Notes: a model not told the origin generated them from the letters alone. A stretch of 64,000 nt of DNA from Staphylococcus caprae (GCF_002902725.1 NZ_PPRT01000017.1:1-64000), one strand, 5' to 3'; shown: positions 54,438-64,000, counted from the stretch's first letter. Numbers and translations: made by a program.

Positions 54438-54708
54438 CCCACTTCTAAATTTATTTAGTTAGTGGGATTTACGCATGAACTTTAGTTCAGGTGTTCCTCT
54501 GATAGATTTATGAAATAAATCGTAGATTTGGTTATGGGTGCGAGACAGAATTCATAATGAATTCGTCTTCTCGCCCCCGCACAATTGATTAGGGCCTTAA
54601 AATTTTTAAGCCCAATCAATCACTGCGCTTTTGAGCCTTAGCTCAGGCGAACATCTAAAAATTTATTTAGTTAGTGGGACTTACGCATGAGCTTTAGCTC
54701 AAGCATTC
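54438..54708. repeat. Repeat-rich ffh-rpsP gap with two copies of a paired-hairpin element
   Basis: The 430-bp gap has no gene. Two 50-bp direct repeats (54447-54496, 54659-54708; period 212) carry AGTG-NNN-YTTAYGCA followed by a small hairpin. That hairpin is GAAC-TTTA-GTTC in one copy and GAGC-TTTA-GCTC in the other, so pairing is kept. The first copy also has an upstream hairpin CCCACT-T-CTAAA / TTTAG-TT-AGTGGG. Between them lie two more perfect hairpins (54540-54574, 54584-54620) and a partial copy near 54625-54650. Confidence 0.75.
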
Positions 54709-54715
54709 AACACCA

Positions 54716-54756
54716 AAACAAAGCATCGAACAACCACTACAGCCGTTCGATGCTTT
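54716..54756 (-). terminator. Terminator after ffh
   Basis: A perfect 12-bp stem AAAGCATCGAAC/GTTCGATGCTTT (54745-54756 and 54720-54731) followed by GTTTTGG on the minus strand, 12 bases after the ffh stop. Confidence 0.85.
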
Positions 54757-54767
54757 ATCAAATAATA

Positions 54768-56135
54768 TTAAAATGGTAAGTTCATACCTTTAAGCATATT
54801 TTGCATTTGGTTGCGTTTGGCTTTCTTACCTTTTCCGCCACCAGTAAATTGTTTCATCATTTTCTTCATATCATTAAATTGTTTCATTAAACGATTCACT
54901 TCTTGTAATGAACGACCTGAACCTTTAGCAATACGTTTCTTACGAGAAACATTTAATGTTTCAGGATTTGAACGTTCTTTCGGTGTCATTGATTGAATAA
55001 TAGCTTTAATATGATCGATTTGCTTATCACTCATATTTAGCTTATCCAATCCTTTCATTTTGTTCATTCCAGGAATCATTTTCATAATATCATCTAATGG
55101 ACCTAAATTTTTAACTTGGTCTAATTGCTCTAAGAAATCATCCAATGTGAATGAAGAGTCACGCATTTTCTTCTCTAAATCTTTAGCTTTCTCTTGGTCT
55201 ACGTCTTGTTGAGCCTTTTCAATTAAGCTTAAAACGTCACCCATACCAAGGATACGAGAAGCCATACGTTCAGGATGGAATAACTCAAGGCCATCCAATT
55301 TCTCACTCATACCGACAAATTTAATCGGTTTCTGAGTTACAGAACGAATAGATAATGCTGCACCACCACGTGTATCACCATCGAGTTTAGTTAGTGTCAC
55401 GCCTGATACATCTAATTGATCATCGAATGATTGCGCAACGTTCACAGCATCCTGACCAGTCATCGCGTCAACAACTAACATGATTTCATCAGGTTTAGAG
55501 ATTTCTTTAACCTCTTGTAATTCGTTCATCAACGCTTCATCAATGTGTAGACGACCAGCAGTATCGATAATAACAAAATCTAAATGTTCTTCTTTAGCAT
55601 GTTTTAATGCATTTTCAACAATTTGTTGAGGTGGTACTTGGTCACCTTCACTATAAACAGGTATGTCTATTTGTTTACCAACTGTTTGTAACTGATCAAT
55701 CGCTGCTGGACGATAAATATCTCCTGCAACTAACATCGGCTTTTTGTTATATTTTTTACGCATTAATAAAGCTAATTTACCTGCAGTTGTTGTTTTACCT
55801 GCACCTTGTAAACCAACCATCATTACAACAGTTGGCGGTTTATTAGCCATTTTGATTGATGTATTTTCGCCACCCATCAAACTTGTAAGTTCTTCTTGTA
55901 CAATTTTGATGACTTGTTGGCCAGGAGTTAAAGATTGCATTACATCAGAACCTAATGCACGATCTGACACTGTTTTCACAAATTCTTTAACTACTTTGAA
56001 GTTAACATCGGCTTCTAATAATGCAAGTCTTACTTCTCGCATCATTGTTTTGATATCCGCTTCAGTGACTTTCCCTTTACCACGCATCTTTTGCATCGTG
56101 GATTGCAAGCGTTCGGATAATCCTTCAAATGCCAT
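54768..56135 (-). CDS. ffh: Signal recognition particle protein Ffh
   Basis: Ffh (455 aa) binds 4.5S RNA and signal sequences. The NG GTPase domain has GLQGAGKTTT (about 107-116), DTAGRLH and TKLDG. The methionine-rich M domain ends with MKQFTGGGKGKKAKRNQMQNMLKGMNLPF-like sequence. It follows ylxM by 31 bp, with ftsY upstream, so targeting functions are grouped. Confidence 0.97.
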   Translation of the reverse strand: MAFEGLSERLQSTMQKMRGKGKVTEADIKTMMREVRLALLEADVNFKVVKEFVKTVSDRALGSDVMQSLTPGQQVIKIVQEELTSLMGGENTSIKMANKPPTVVMMVGLQGAGKTTTAGKLALLMRKKYNKKPMLVAGDIYRPAAIDQLQTVGKQIDIPVYSEGDQVPPQQIVENALKHAKEEHLDFVIIDTAGRLHIDEALMNELQEVKEISKPDEIMLVVDAMTGQDAVNVAQSFDDQLDVSGVTLTKLDGDTRGGAALSIRSVTQKPIKFVGMSEKLDGLELFHPERMASRILGMGDVLSLIEKAQQDVDQEKAKDLEKKMRDSSFTLDDFLEQLDQVKNLGPLDDIMKMIPGMNKMKGLDKLNMSDKQIDHIKAIIQSMTPKERSNPETLNVSRKKRIAKGSGRSLQEVNRLMKQFNDMKKMMKQFTGGGKGKKAKRNQMQNMLKGMNLPF

Positions 56136-56166
56136 AACTATTGCCCTCCTTTTTGAAAAATAATGA

Positions 56167-56499
56167 CTACTCTAACTCTTCTAATTGTTTAATATATTGT
56201 TTAAGCAAATCAGGTTGATTAAGCGATTGTTTCATTAAGTTATAAATTTCTTGACGTTTTTCAAATCGTCGATATAAGCCTAATTTAGATTCATAGTCTT
56301 CTACTAAATCGCCAGTTCTTCTTATATTATCATAAACTGCCTGTCTACTCACTTCAAATGTATCAGCAATTTCACTTAGTGAATAATCTTGTAAATAGAA
56401 TAATTCTAAGTAGTTTCTTTGCTTTTGAGTTAATAATGATTGATAAAAATCAAACAAATAATTCATTCTAAGTGTTTTAACTAAATCATTTTGGCCCAT
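56167..56499 (-). CDS. ylxM: YlxM/p13-like signal recognition particle helix-turn-helix protein
   Basis: A 110-residue protein of the UPF0122/YlxM family with a sigma-70 region 4-like HTH ([24 protein letters not shown], about 48-71). In Streptococcus mutans the YlxM homologue affects SRP GTPase activity. It overlaps ftsY by 14 bases and precedes ffh, fitting an SRP accessory role. Confidence 0.92.
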   Translation of the reverse strand: MGQNDLVKTLRMNYLFDFYQSLLTQKQRNYLELFYLQDYSLSEIADTFEVSRQAVYDNIRRTGDLVEDYESKLGLYRRFEKRQEIYNLMKQSLNQPDLLKQYIKQLEELE

Positions 56500-57742
56500 C
56501 TTGTGTACCTTCTTCAGTTTCGTTAGATGATTCCACTAATTCATCTGGAATATCTTCATTTTGTTCAATCATATCGGCAAATAAGCCATAAACGTAACTT
56601 TCAGGATTAAATGGTTGTAAGTCGTCTAATTTTTCTCCTAAACCAACGTATTTAACAGGAATGTGTAATTCGTTTCGAATGGCAAGAACGATACCACCTT
56701 TAGCAGTACCATCTAATTTAGTTAATACAATACCCGATACATTTGTAACTTCTTTAAATGAACGTGCTTGTGATAATGCGTTTTGTCCAGTAGTCGCATC
56801 TAAGCATAATAATGCCTCGTGAGGTGCATCTGGAATGGCTCTGCTAATCACACGTTTCATTTTATCTAACTCTTGCATTAAGTTAGATTTATTTTGTAAA
56901 CGGCCAGCAGTATCACAAATTAAGATGTCTACACCTTTATTCTTCGCAGCATTAATAGCGTCATAAACGACAGCAGCAGGGTCAGAACCTTCGCTTTGAC
57001 TCACAACTTCTACGCCTACACGTTCTCCCCAAACTTGTAACTGTTGAATTGCACCAGCTCTAAATGTATCACCAGCAGCTAACATAACTTTCTTACCTTC
57101 TTGTTGGTAACGATATGCTAATTTACCAATCGTCGTTGTTTTACCTACACCATTGACGCCTACCATTAAGATAACGTTTAACCTGCCATCTTCAATATTC
57201 ATCGCTTCAGAATGTTCATCTTCTTGATGATAAATTTCTACGATTTTTTCAACAATAACTTCACGTAAGTCTTCAGTTTCTTGAATATTACGTCTTTGAG
57301 CTTCAGTACGTAATTCATCTGTTAATTTCATTACAGTATTAAATCCAACGTCTGCAGTAATTAACATTTCCTCTAGTGCTTCGAAGAAATCTTCATCGAC
57401 CTTTCTGTAACGCGCAATTAAATTGTTTAATTGTTCTTGGAAATTTTGTCGAGATTTTTCTAAACCAGCTTTGAACTTGGCACCAATTTTTTGTGCTTCT
57501 ATTTCTTCAAAGTCTTCAATAGATATTAAGCCATCTTCATCGAAATCTGCTTCACTCAGCTTTTTCGGCTTTTTCTTAGGTTTAGAATCTTCAGCTGTTT
57601 CATTCAAATTCAAGTCATCTGACTCAGTGGATGTATCAGAGTCACTAGATGCGTCTGATTCCACATCTTCGTTTAACTCTTTTTGAATATCGTTTTCACT
57701 TTTACCAGAAAATTTATCCTTTAAGCGTTTAAAAAAGCTCAT
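56486..57742 (-). CDS. ftsY: Signal recognition particle receptor FtsY
   Basis: FtsY (418 aa) docks SRP-ribosome complexes at the membrane. An acidic Ser/Asp/Glu-rich A domain (about 15-70) leads into the NG domain with [10 protein letters not shown] near 200, DTAGR and [10 protein letters not shown]. Its start overlaps the smc stop (ATGA), so smc and ftsY are translationally coupled. Confidence 0.97.
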   Translation of the reverse strand: MSFFKRLKDKFSGKSENDIQKELNEDVESDASSDSDTSTESDDLNLNETAEDSKPKKKPKKLSEADFDEDGLISIEDFEEIEAQKIGAKFKAGLEKSRQNFQEQLNNLIARYRKVDEDFFEALEEMLITADVGFNTVMKLTDELRTEAQRRNIQETEDLREVIVEKIVEIYHQEDEHSEAMNIEDGRLNVILMVGVNGVGKTTTIGKLAYRYQQEGKKVMLAAGDTFRAGAIQQLQVWGERVGVEVVSQSEGSDPAAVVYDAINAAKNKGVDILICDTAGRLQNKSNLMQELDKMKRVISRAIPDAPHEALLCLDATTGQNALSQARSFKEVTNVSGIVLTKLDGTAKGGIVLAIRNELHIPVKYVGLGEKLDDLQPFNPESYVYGLFADMIEQNEDIPDELVESSNETEEGTQDGPK

Positions 57743-60700
57743 GCTTGTTCCTCCTTCATAACCTCATCTATAGTATTTAGGTTAACGCTAACCAGTTTAG
57801 ACACACCTGATTCTTGCATTGTCACACCATATAAACGATCTGAAAATTCCATCGTTCCTTTGCGATGCGTAATTACTATAAATTGTGTCTGCTCTGATAA
57901 TTCATTTAAGTATTGTGCATAGCGAATAACATTTGCCTCATCAAGCGCAGCTTCTACCTCATCTAGTATAACAAATGGAGCAGAACGAACCTTTAGAATT
58001 GCAAATAATAATGCTATAGCACTTAAGGCGCGTTCCCCACCACTTAATAGAGAAAGGTGTTGAAGCTTCTTACCTGGAGGTTGAACAATGATATCCACTC
58101 CAGCAGCTAAGTAATCATCTTCAGTCAAACGTAACTCGGCTTGACCTCCACCAAACAACTGCTTAAATACGGTTGTGAAGTGCGACTGAACTGCATGGAA
58201 TGTTTCTTTGAATCGCCCTTCTACCTCTCTATCCATTTCGTTTATAATTTGCTCTAATGTTTCTTTCGCTTCTCTTAAATCAGTACGTTGTTCATTTAGG
58301 AACGTATATCGTTCATTTAATTCCTCAAATTGTTCAATCGCATTTAAATTGACTGGTCCTAATTCATCAATCGACATTTTAGTCAATTTCACTTTTTTAC
58401 GCAGGCTCTCAATCGGTTCGTCAGATTCATATAAAGTGCGTGCTCTTTCTACTGTAAGTTGATAAACGTCGTTGAGATGGTCAATTGCATGGTTAATAAG
58501 TACATCTAACTTCGATTGTTTCGCTTTAATATCTTGGTAATGATTTTCAATTGATAGAATATCTTGGTGACATTCTTGAAGTTGACTTTCATTACGCTCA
58601 ATCGTCTCATTCAGTTCGATACGTTGTTGTTTAATGTCTGTAAGTTGATGGTTAAGACGATCTCGTTCTTCTTCTTGTTCTTGAATTTGAGATTTCAAGT
58701 TCTCAAAGGCTTGTTCGCCCATCATTTCATCCGAATTGAATAGTCTGATTTTCTCTTGAACATCTTTAATTTGCAGTTGTGTTGATTCATATTGTTTATC
58801 TAATCGCTCAATTGCTTGTTTTTGCGATTTAATTCTTTCTTTGACTACTGCTAAATCAGATTGCTTTTGATGGAGTTGTTGTTGAGTTTGCGTCGTTGAT
58901 TCTTTTCCTTCTTTAGATAATTGAGTGTAACGCTCAATGTCACTTTCCAATTCACTCAATTGTTGCTGTATCTCTGAAAGTCGAGTTTGTTTTTGCGTTA
59001 ACGTTTCTTTACTCTTATCACTTTGGTAACCATCATTTTTCTCGAATTCAAACTCTTCATGTTCATTTTTAAGGTGCGTTTCTTGCGTTCTTAATCGATC
59101 TAACTCAAGTTCATGATGGTGCACTTTTTCTTTTAATGTATTATATTGTTGACTCGCATCGAAATATTGTTCACTTAATTTTTCGGCTTTGTCTTTTTGC
59201 TCTTTAAAATGACGTTCAAATTCGGCAGTTTGTCGTTGATACGCTTCAAGTTGATGACGCATTGTCGATAATTCATCTTTTTGTGAGAGAATACTCTTCG
59301 TTTTACGAGCGCCACCACCTGTCATTGATCCTCCTGGATTCACGACATCTCCTTCTAACGTAACAATTCGAGTTCGATAGCGAATCGCTCTAGCTAAATC
59401 ATTTGCATGTTTCAAATCATCCACAATAATAGTATTTCCTAATAAATTTTCAACGATACTTTGGTATTTAGATGAAACCTTCACAGCATCTGAAGCAATA
59501 TTGATGAAACCATCTGTATTACGAGCAATATCTTTAATATCTGAAGCAATTTGACGTGGTTTGATAACATTCAATGGTAAAAATGTTGCTCTACCTAATC
59601 CACGTTGTTTTAAGTATTGGATGGCTTGTCGGCCATCTTTTTCACTATCCACAATCACGTGTTGGAGAGAGGCGCCTAAAGCTGTTTCAATTGCTTGTGT
59701 CATTTGCGATGGCACGTCGATAACCTCTGCTACCGCACCATGAATACCATTTAATTCATTATTTTTTGCTTTTAAAATATGTTTAACACCATTAAAGAAA
59801 TACGTATAGTCTTCTTCTTGGGTAGCTAAACTGTCAATTCTAGATTTTAATTTTTCATTATAACGATACGCCTGATAAAGTTTATCTTCATATTCTGATT
59901 GAAGCTTTTTAGAAGCTGTTAATTCTTTTTCTAGACGATTGATTTGTTGTTCTGCTTCAGACATCTCTTTTTTAGACGCTTTGTAATTCTTTTCAGTTTC
60001 AGTGATATTATTCTGAATTTCTTTTAACTGATTAAATGCTTCAACTAATCTTGAATCTAATCGAGATTTCTTCGCTTCATTCTCATTTATCGTATGTTCC
60101 AAGAAACGAATATCATTATTAACGTCAGATTGCTCAGACATTAATGTATAATAATTATTTTTAATTTCTTCTAGCTTTTCATCATGTTGTTCATCAGAAA
60201 CATAAAGGAGTGACTCTAAATCTTGTACTTCTTTATTTAATTGCTTTTGTTTATCCTTTAACTCACTAAGTATCTCTTCATTTTGACGTTTTTCTTCATC
60301 AATGGATTTAATATGTTCATTTAGATTCTCTAATTCTTCTTCATATCTTGCATTCGTTTCTGATTGGTTCTTTTTACGTTCTTCTAATACGTTCAACTTA
60401 CCAGCAAGTTGTTCATATGTTTCTGTTGTCTTAACCAACTCATAGTTTAACTTTTCAATATCATGGTCAATCTGTTGACGTTCGCCTTTAAACTTTTGCA
60501 ATAACTGGTTAATTTGCGCTTGTTGTGCCTCTTTATCCGCTTGTTGACTCTTTAACTCGTTCAAACGATTGTCTAATTGGCGATTATCTTCATTATATTG
60601 ATCAATGTCGTGCACTGTGACAATAACATCGCTTTGTTCCATTTGTTTAGAAAGTTGTTGATACTCTTTTGCAATGGCAGCTTCTTCTTTTAATGGTTCT

Positions 60701-61308
60701 ACACGACCTTCCAAATCATACAAAATATCTTCTACACGAGTTAAATTGTCCTCTGTGTGATCCAATTTATTGATTGATTCAGCTTTACGTTTTTTATATT
60801 TTAAAACCCCTGCTGATTCTTCAATAATTTGACGACGGTCAATCGGTTTCGCATTTAATATTTCGTCTACTCTGCCTTGAGAAATAATACTAAACGCTTC
60901 TTTTCCTAAACCTGAATCTAAAAATATTTCAATAATATCTTTCAAACGAGCACGGTCGTTATTCAAATAGTACTCACTTTCGCCACTTCTATATAAACGA
61001 CGCGTAACCACTAACTCATCTGAATCAATCTGCAATTTCTTAGATTGGTTATCTAATTTTAATTTTACTTCAGCATAATTTTGAGCTTTTCTATGTTCTG
61101 CACCAGAAAATATAATATCTTCCATCTTAGCGCCACGTAATGATTTCGCAGATTGTTCACCTAGTACCCATTTAATTGCATCAGTAATATTACTTTTACC
61201 ACTACCATTAGGTCCAACAATAGCTGTGACGCCCTTATCAAATTGGACATTCGTATGGTCGGCAAAAGACTTAAATCCTATGGCATCTATCGATTTCAAA
61301 TAAACCAT
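57739..61308 (-). CDS. smc: Chromosome segregation ATPase SMC
   Basis: SMC (1189 aa) compacts and segregates the chromosome with ScpAB. Walker A GPNGSGKSN is at 32-40, followed by coiled coil to about 500. A hinge with GGSMTGGG near 665 separates it from the second coiled coil. The ABC signature LSLLSGGERALSA is near 1095 and Walker B is FVILDEVEAALD. It lies between rnc and ftsY, the usual Firmicute order. Confidence 0.97.
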   Translation of the reverse strand: MVYLKSIDAIGFKSFADHTNVQFDKGVTAIVGPNGSGKSNITDAIKWVLGEQSAKSLRGAKMEDIIFSGAEHRKAQNYAEVKLKLDNQSKKLQIDSDELVVTRRLYRSGESEYYLNNDRARLKDIIEIFLDSGLGKEAFSIISQGRVDEILNAKPIDRRQIIEESAGVLKYKKRKAESINKLDHTEDNLTRVEDILYDLEGRVEPLKEEAAIAKEYQQLSKQMEQSDVIVTVHDIDQYNEDNRQLDNRLNELKSQQADKEAQQAQINQLLQKFKGERQQIDHDIEKLNYELVKTTETYEQLAGKLNVLEERKKNQSETNARYEEELENLNEHIKSIDEEKRQNEEILSELKDKQKQLNKEVQDLESLLYVSDEQHDEKLEEIKNNYYTLMSEQSDVNNDIRFLEHTINENEAKKSRLDSRLVEAFNQLKEIQNNITETEKNYKASKKEMSEAEQQINRLEKELTASKKLQSEYEDKLYQAYRYNEKLKSRIDSLATQEEDYTYFFNGVKHILKAKNNELNGIHGAVAEVIDVPSQMTQAIETALGASLQHVIVDSEKDGRQAIQYLKQRGLGRATFLPLNVIKPRQIASDIKDIARNTDGFINIASDAVKVSSKYQSIVENLLGNTIIVDDLKHANDLARAIRYRTRIVTLEGDVVNPGGSMTGGGARKTKSILSQKDELSTMRHQLEAYQRQTAEFERHFKEQKDKAEKLSEQYFDASQQYNTLKEKVHHHELELDRLRTQETHLKNEHEEFEFEKNDGYQSDKSKETLTQKQTRLSEIQQQLSELESDIERYTQLSKEGKESTTQTQQQLHQKQSDLAVVKERIKSQKQAIERLDKQYESTQLQIKDVQEKIRLFNSDEMMGEQAFENLKSQIQEQEEERDRLNHQLTDIKQQRIELNETIERNESQLQECHQDILSIENHYQDIKAKQSKLDVLINHAIDHLNDVYQLTVERARTLYESDEPIESLRKKVKLTKMSIDELGPVNLNAIEQFEELNERYTFLNEQRTDLREAKETLEQIINEMDREVEGRFKETFHAVQSHFTTVFKQLFGGGQAELRLTEDDYLAAGVDIIVQPPGKKLQHLSLLSGGERALSAIALLFAILKVRSAPFVILDEVEAALDEANVIRYAQYLNELSEQTQFIVITHRKGTMEFSDRLYGVTMQESGVSKLVSVNLNTIDEVMKEEQA

Positions 61309-61406
61309 CTTATTCTCCTTATCCCGTTCCTGTTGAGTTTATCAGCACGACACACGTCATCTCTTCTTCTTTTCACTTATTATTTATTAAACGAAAGTTG
61401 AGATAA

Positions 61407-62153
61407 TTAATGATGTCTCAGCTTCTCATTCTTTTTCATTGACTTATATGCTTGTTCTGCTGCCTTCTGTTCGGATTCTTTCTTCGTCTTTCCTTTACCT
61501 TCCGCAACTGCTTTATTTTCCAAAATAACTTCTGACGTAAATAATCTATGATGCGCCGGACCTTCTTCTTTAATTAAACGATAGGTTACATCGCCTTTAT
61601 TCTGACGGTGCACAAACTCTTGAAATTGTGTTTTAAAGTCCACTACACCAACTAATTCATTATCTTCGACATATGGGAAAATGACTTTCTCAGCAAATGC
61701 CCATACAGTCTCTAAACCTTGATCTAAATATAAAGCACCTACAAATGCTTCGAAAGCATCTGAAATGAGTGAAGGTCTTGTTCTACCACCTGTTTTCTCT
61801 TCACCCTTACCTAATAAAATGAGCTCATTCAAATCAATTTTATTCGCAAATATTACAAGTGAGGGCTCACAAACAATTGTTGCACGCATCTTTGTCAGAT
61901 TACCTTCTGGCAAATGAGGATGCTTATCAAACAAATAGCGTGAAACCGTCAATTCTAATACCGCATCACCTAAAAATTCTAAACGTTCATTATGATCTAA
62001 TCTATTCATATTAAAATCATTAATAAAGCTCGAGTGTGAGAACGCTTGTTGATACAAATCGATATTATTAAAACTGAAACCCCACTCATTCATTTTATTA
62101 GTAAATGTTTGTTGGAAATCTTTGACCATGTCTATCTTTTTCTGGTTAGCCAC
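61407..62153 (-). CDS. rnc: Ribonuclease III
   Basis: RNase III (248 aa) cleaves double-stranded RNA in rRNA processing and sRNA regulation. The signature [14 protein letters not shown], the second acidic cluster ([16 protein letters not shown]) and a C-terminal dsRNA-binding domain (about 170-240, with [17 protein letters not shown]) are intact. The start is GTG with GGAGG nearby. It is flanked by acpP and smc. Confidence 0.96.
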   Translation of the reverse strand: MANQKKIDMVKDFQQTFTNKMNEWGFSFNNIDLYQQAFSHSSFINDFNMNRLDHNERLEFLGDAVLELTVSRYLFDKHPHLPEGNLTKMRATIVCEPSLVIFANKIDLNELILLGKGEEKTGGRTRPSLISDAFEAFVGALYLDQGLETVWAFAEKVIFPYVEDNELVGVVDFKTQFQEFVHRQNKGDVTYRLIKEEGPAHHRLFTSEVILENKAVAEGKGKTKKESEQKAAEQAYKSMKKNEKLRHH

Positions 62154-62224
62154 TGTCTAACCTCCTTGTCCAAAAAATTAAATTTCAATATACCTTAATT
62201 TTACGTGAAAATAAAATAAAACTA

Positions 62225-62262
62225 AAGAAAAAATCTGAGCCGACGTGAGTGACGACTCAGAT
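62225..62262 (-). terminator. Terminator after acpP
   Basis: ATCTGAGTCG (62253-62262) pairs with CGGCTCAGAT (62233-62242), 10 bp with one T-G, followed by six T on the minus strand, 10 bases after acpP. Confidence 0.9.
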
Positions 62263-62272
62263 GTAAGTTTTA

Positions 62273-62506
62273 TTATTTTTCCAAGCTATTGATGTACTTA
62301 ACAGCATCACCAACAGTGTTGATTTTTTCAGCTTCTTCATCAGGAATTTCAGTACCAAATTCGTCTTCTAATTCCATTACTAATTCAGCGATATCAAGTG
62401 AGTCAGCGCCTAAATCATCTTTGAAAGATGCATCTTCAGTTACTTTATCAGCATCTACACCTAAACGGTCAACGATGATGTCTTTTACTTTATCGAAGTT
62501 TTCCAC
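62273..62506 (-). CDS. acpP: Acyl carrier protein
   Basis: ACP (77 aa) carries growing fatty acids on a phosphopantetheine arm attached to Ser36 in the [10 protein letters not shown] motif. It is highly acidic. The start is GTG with GGAGGTGA upstream. It is separated from fabG by a 306-bp hairpin array, so it may be transcribed at a different level from fabD-fabG. Confidence 0.97.
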   Translation of the reverse strand: MENFDKVKDIIVDRLGVDADKVTEDASFKDDLGADSLDIAELVMELEDEFGTEIPDEEAEKINTVGDAVKYINSLEK

Positions 62507-62589
62507 GTCGATTCACCTCCTTTAAAAGCGTCTATCCATAGACTACTATATTTTCCCATTTTAGATTCTAAAATACAAGTACAATTTTT

Positions 62590-62731
62590 AGAAACACTTA
62601 GCACTTTAGTGCTTAGTGTTTCTTATGCAGTTGTGCCAACAACTGTATACCATACTGCACTTTAGCGCTTATAAAGTATCACTTTCATTTCAATGATTAG
62701 TGATACTTACGCAATGGTACAACCATTGTGT
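62590..62731. repeat. Array of paired-hairpin repeats between fabG and acpP
   Basis: Two complete units lie in tandem. Unit 1: hairpin 62590-62623 (9-bp outer stem AGAAACACT/AGTGTTTCT, inner AGCAC/GTGCT), core, then hairpin 62625-62648. Unit 2: hairpin 62675-62707 (AGTATCACT/AGTGATACT, inner TCATT/AATGA), core, then hairpin 62709-62731. The stems differ in sequence but keep the same size, internal T-T loop and shared AGTG-NNN-YTTAYGCA. A fragment GCACTTTAGCGCTTA (62657-62671) is a partial copy. No gene was seen in this gap. Confidence 0.8.
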
Positions 62732-62739
62732 TCATTTTA

Positions 62740-62770
62740 AAAAGGATTACAATAGGAAAAGCCTATTGTA
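62740..62770 (-). terminator. Probable terminator after fabG
   Basis: A perfect 9-bp stem TACAATAGG/CCTATTGTA (62762-62770 and 62748-62756), then ATCCTTTTT on the minus strand. It lies about 43 bases after the fabG stop and before the repeat array. Confidence 0.65.
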
Positions 62771-62812
62771 CAAGAACTACAAATTATTTTCTATAGAAAA
62801 CAAAGGAGTGCT

Positions 62813-63553
62813 TTACATATACATTCCGCCATTAACGTGAATAGTTTGACCCGTAATATATTTCGCTTTATCTGAAGCTAAGAATGCGACAGTGTTCGCA
62901 ATATCAGTATCTTCACCGAAACGTGCTAAAGGAATTTGTTCTAACATTTGATCTTTAAGCTCATCACTAAGCGCATCTGTCATATCAGAAACAATAAATC
63001 CAGGCGCTACGGCATTAACAGTTATCCCACGTGACGCAAGTTCTCTAGCAGCTGATTTAGTTAAACCAACAACACCCGCTTTAGTAGCTACGTAGTTCGC
63101 TTGACCAGGGTTTCCTACTGCGCCAACAACACTTGATAAGTTAATAATTGAACCACCACGTTGACGTAACATTTGAGGTGTGACTTTTTGGATACAATTG
63201 AATACACCTTTCAAGTTTGTATCAATCACGTCGTCCCATTCTTGTTCTTTCATACGCATTAAGAGATTATCTCTTGTAATACCAGCATTATTAACTAATA
63301 CATCAACAGAACCAAATTGACTTACGACCTCTTTAATCATTGCCTTAACTTCATCGCCGTTTGCAACGTTAGCTTGGATGGCAAAGCTGTCTACACCTTT
63401 AGCTTTAATTTCTTCAACCACAGCTTCTGCTTTGTCTTTACTACCTGCATAATTGACAGCAACGTTGTATCCTTCTTCAGCTAATTGTAATGCAATACTA
63501 CGACCGATACCACGTGAAGCTCCTGTTACTAAAGCACTTTTACTCATTTTCAT
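62813..63553 (-). CDS. fabG: 3-oxoacyl-[acyl-carrier-protein] reductase
   Basis: FabG (246 aa) reduces 3-ketoacyl-ACP with NADPH in fatty-acid elongation. The cofactor loop TGASRGIG is near 10-17, NNAG is present, and the YxxxK pair lies in [11 protein letters not shown] (about 155-159), with Ser in NLSSVVG. It overlaps the fabD end by 14 bases, showing a plsX-fabD-fabG-acpP type operon. Confidence 0.96.
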   Translation of the reverse strand: MKMSKSALVTGASRGIGRSIALQLAEEGYNVAVNYAGSKDKAEAVVEEIKAKGVDSFAIQANVANGDEVKAMIKEVVSQFGSVDVLVNNAGITRDNLLMRMKEQEWDDVIDTNLKGVFNCIQKVTPQMLRQRGGSIINLSSVVGAVGNPGQANYVATKAGVVGLTKSAARELASRGITVNAVAPGFIVSDMTDALSDELKDQMLEQIPLARFGEDTDIANTVAFLASDKAKYITGQTIHVNGGMYM

Positions 63554-64000
63554 TCCATCCTTTCACATCTTCAAGTGTTTGAATTGAAGTAATTTTAACG
63601 TCTCTATTAATTTTCTTGATTAATCCTGAAAGTACCTTTCCTGGACCAATTTCAATAAAGTGATCTACGCCTTGCTCAATGAGCCACTCAGTAGATTTAA
63701 TAAATTGAACGGGAGAATATAATTGTTTAACCATATTATGTTTAATTACTTCTGCATCTGTTTCACCTTGAGCATTATAATTCTGCACAACAGGAAACTG
63801 AGCATCATTCCAATTAAATTGATTGATATAAGAAGCAAAGTCTTCTTCTATCACGCTCATCATTGATGAATGAAATGGACCGGAAACTGCTAAAGGAAGT
63901 ACACGTTTTGCCCCTAAAGATTTTCCTTCTTCCACTAACTTATCAATAAGTGTTTTGTGACCTGAGACCACAATTTGTCCTGGTGAATTAATATTAGCTG
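63540..64000 (-). CDS. fabD: Malonyl-CoA--ACP transacylase, C-terminal part
   Basis: Only the last part of FabD (about 153 residues) is in the window; the gene continues past the right edge. The catalytic His region SGPFHSSMM and the [17 protein letters not shown] segment are clear. FabD loads malonyl groups onto ACP. A start codon inside the window at 63971 would give a truncated protein and is not used; the frame runs open to 64000 with the conserved [13 protein letters not shown] lead-in. Confidence 0.94.
   Translation of the reverse strand, partial: ANINSPGQIVVSGHKTLIDKLVEEGKSLGAKRVLPLAVSGPFHSSMMSVIEEDFASYINQFNWNDAQFPVVQNYNAQGETDAEVIKHNMVKQLYSPVQFIKSTEWLIEQGVDHFIEIGPGKVLSGLIKKINRDVKITSIQTLEDVKGWNENE

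Noticed and set aside
62590-62770. CRISPR array or tRNA cluster
   Set aside because: The repeats are not identical direct repeats with spacers, and the hairpins lack a cloverleaf, CCA end or anticodon arm.

Overview
This window looks like core chromosome of a coagulase-negative Staphylococcus. The DNA is AT-rich, the ribosome binding sites are strong GGAGG-type, and several genes start with TTG or GTG. Almost every protein reads as a close relative of its S. aureus counterpart, often with exactly the same length (PolC 1438 aa, RseP 428, ProS 567, HslU 467, RNase J2 557). The species cannot be fixed from the sequence alone. S. aureus is unlikely, because the lytN-fmhC pair that S. aureus carries between sucD and dprA is absent. 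No rRNA, tRNA, phage, insertion sequence or CRISPR array was seen.

Nearly all genes lie on the minus strand, so in transcription order the window reads from right to left. It opens with fatty-acid synthesis and RNA/chromosome genes: fabD (cut by the window end), fabG, acpP, rnc, smc, ftsY, ylxM, ffh. Then come rpsP-rimM-trmD-rplS, rbgA-rnhB, sucCD, dprA, topA, trmFO and xerC-hslV-hslU-codY. These are followed by rpsB, tsf, pyrH-frr, uppS-cdsA-rseP-proS, polC and the rimP-nusA-ylxR-ylxQ-infB-rbfA-truB-ribF-rpsO block. The left end holds pnp, rnjB, ftsK/spoIIIE and the ymfC-ymfF-ymfH-ymfI-ymfK-ymfM-pgsA cluster. Functionally this is membrane lipid supply, protein targeting, ribosome production and maturation, RNA decay, replication and segregation, plus the global regulator CodY.

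The only plus-strand genes are two large tandem paralogues of the YfhO membrane-protein family (46854-52056), between rbgA and rplS. They are the most accessory-looking coding content and probably act in lipoteichoic-acid glycosylation.

The most unusual signals lie between genes. A family of paired-hairpin repeats sits in fabG-acpP and again in ffh-rpsP. It has a shared 15-nt core and stems that differ in sequence but keep pairing. A 119-nt structured segment lies between two nearly identical terminator hairpins in the rpsO-pnp gap. A 159-bp element with terminal inverted repeats lies between rnjB and ftsK. There is a hairpin leader before rimP-nusA, and a CcpA-type cre site inside the sucC promoter. 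Several starts were moved from the longest reading frame to the start supported by the ribosome binding site and family length (ymfF, rnjB, rpsO, truB, infB, rimP, polC, uppS, codY, rbgA).
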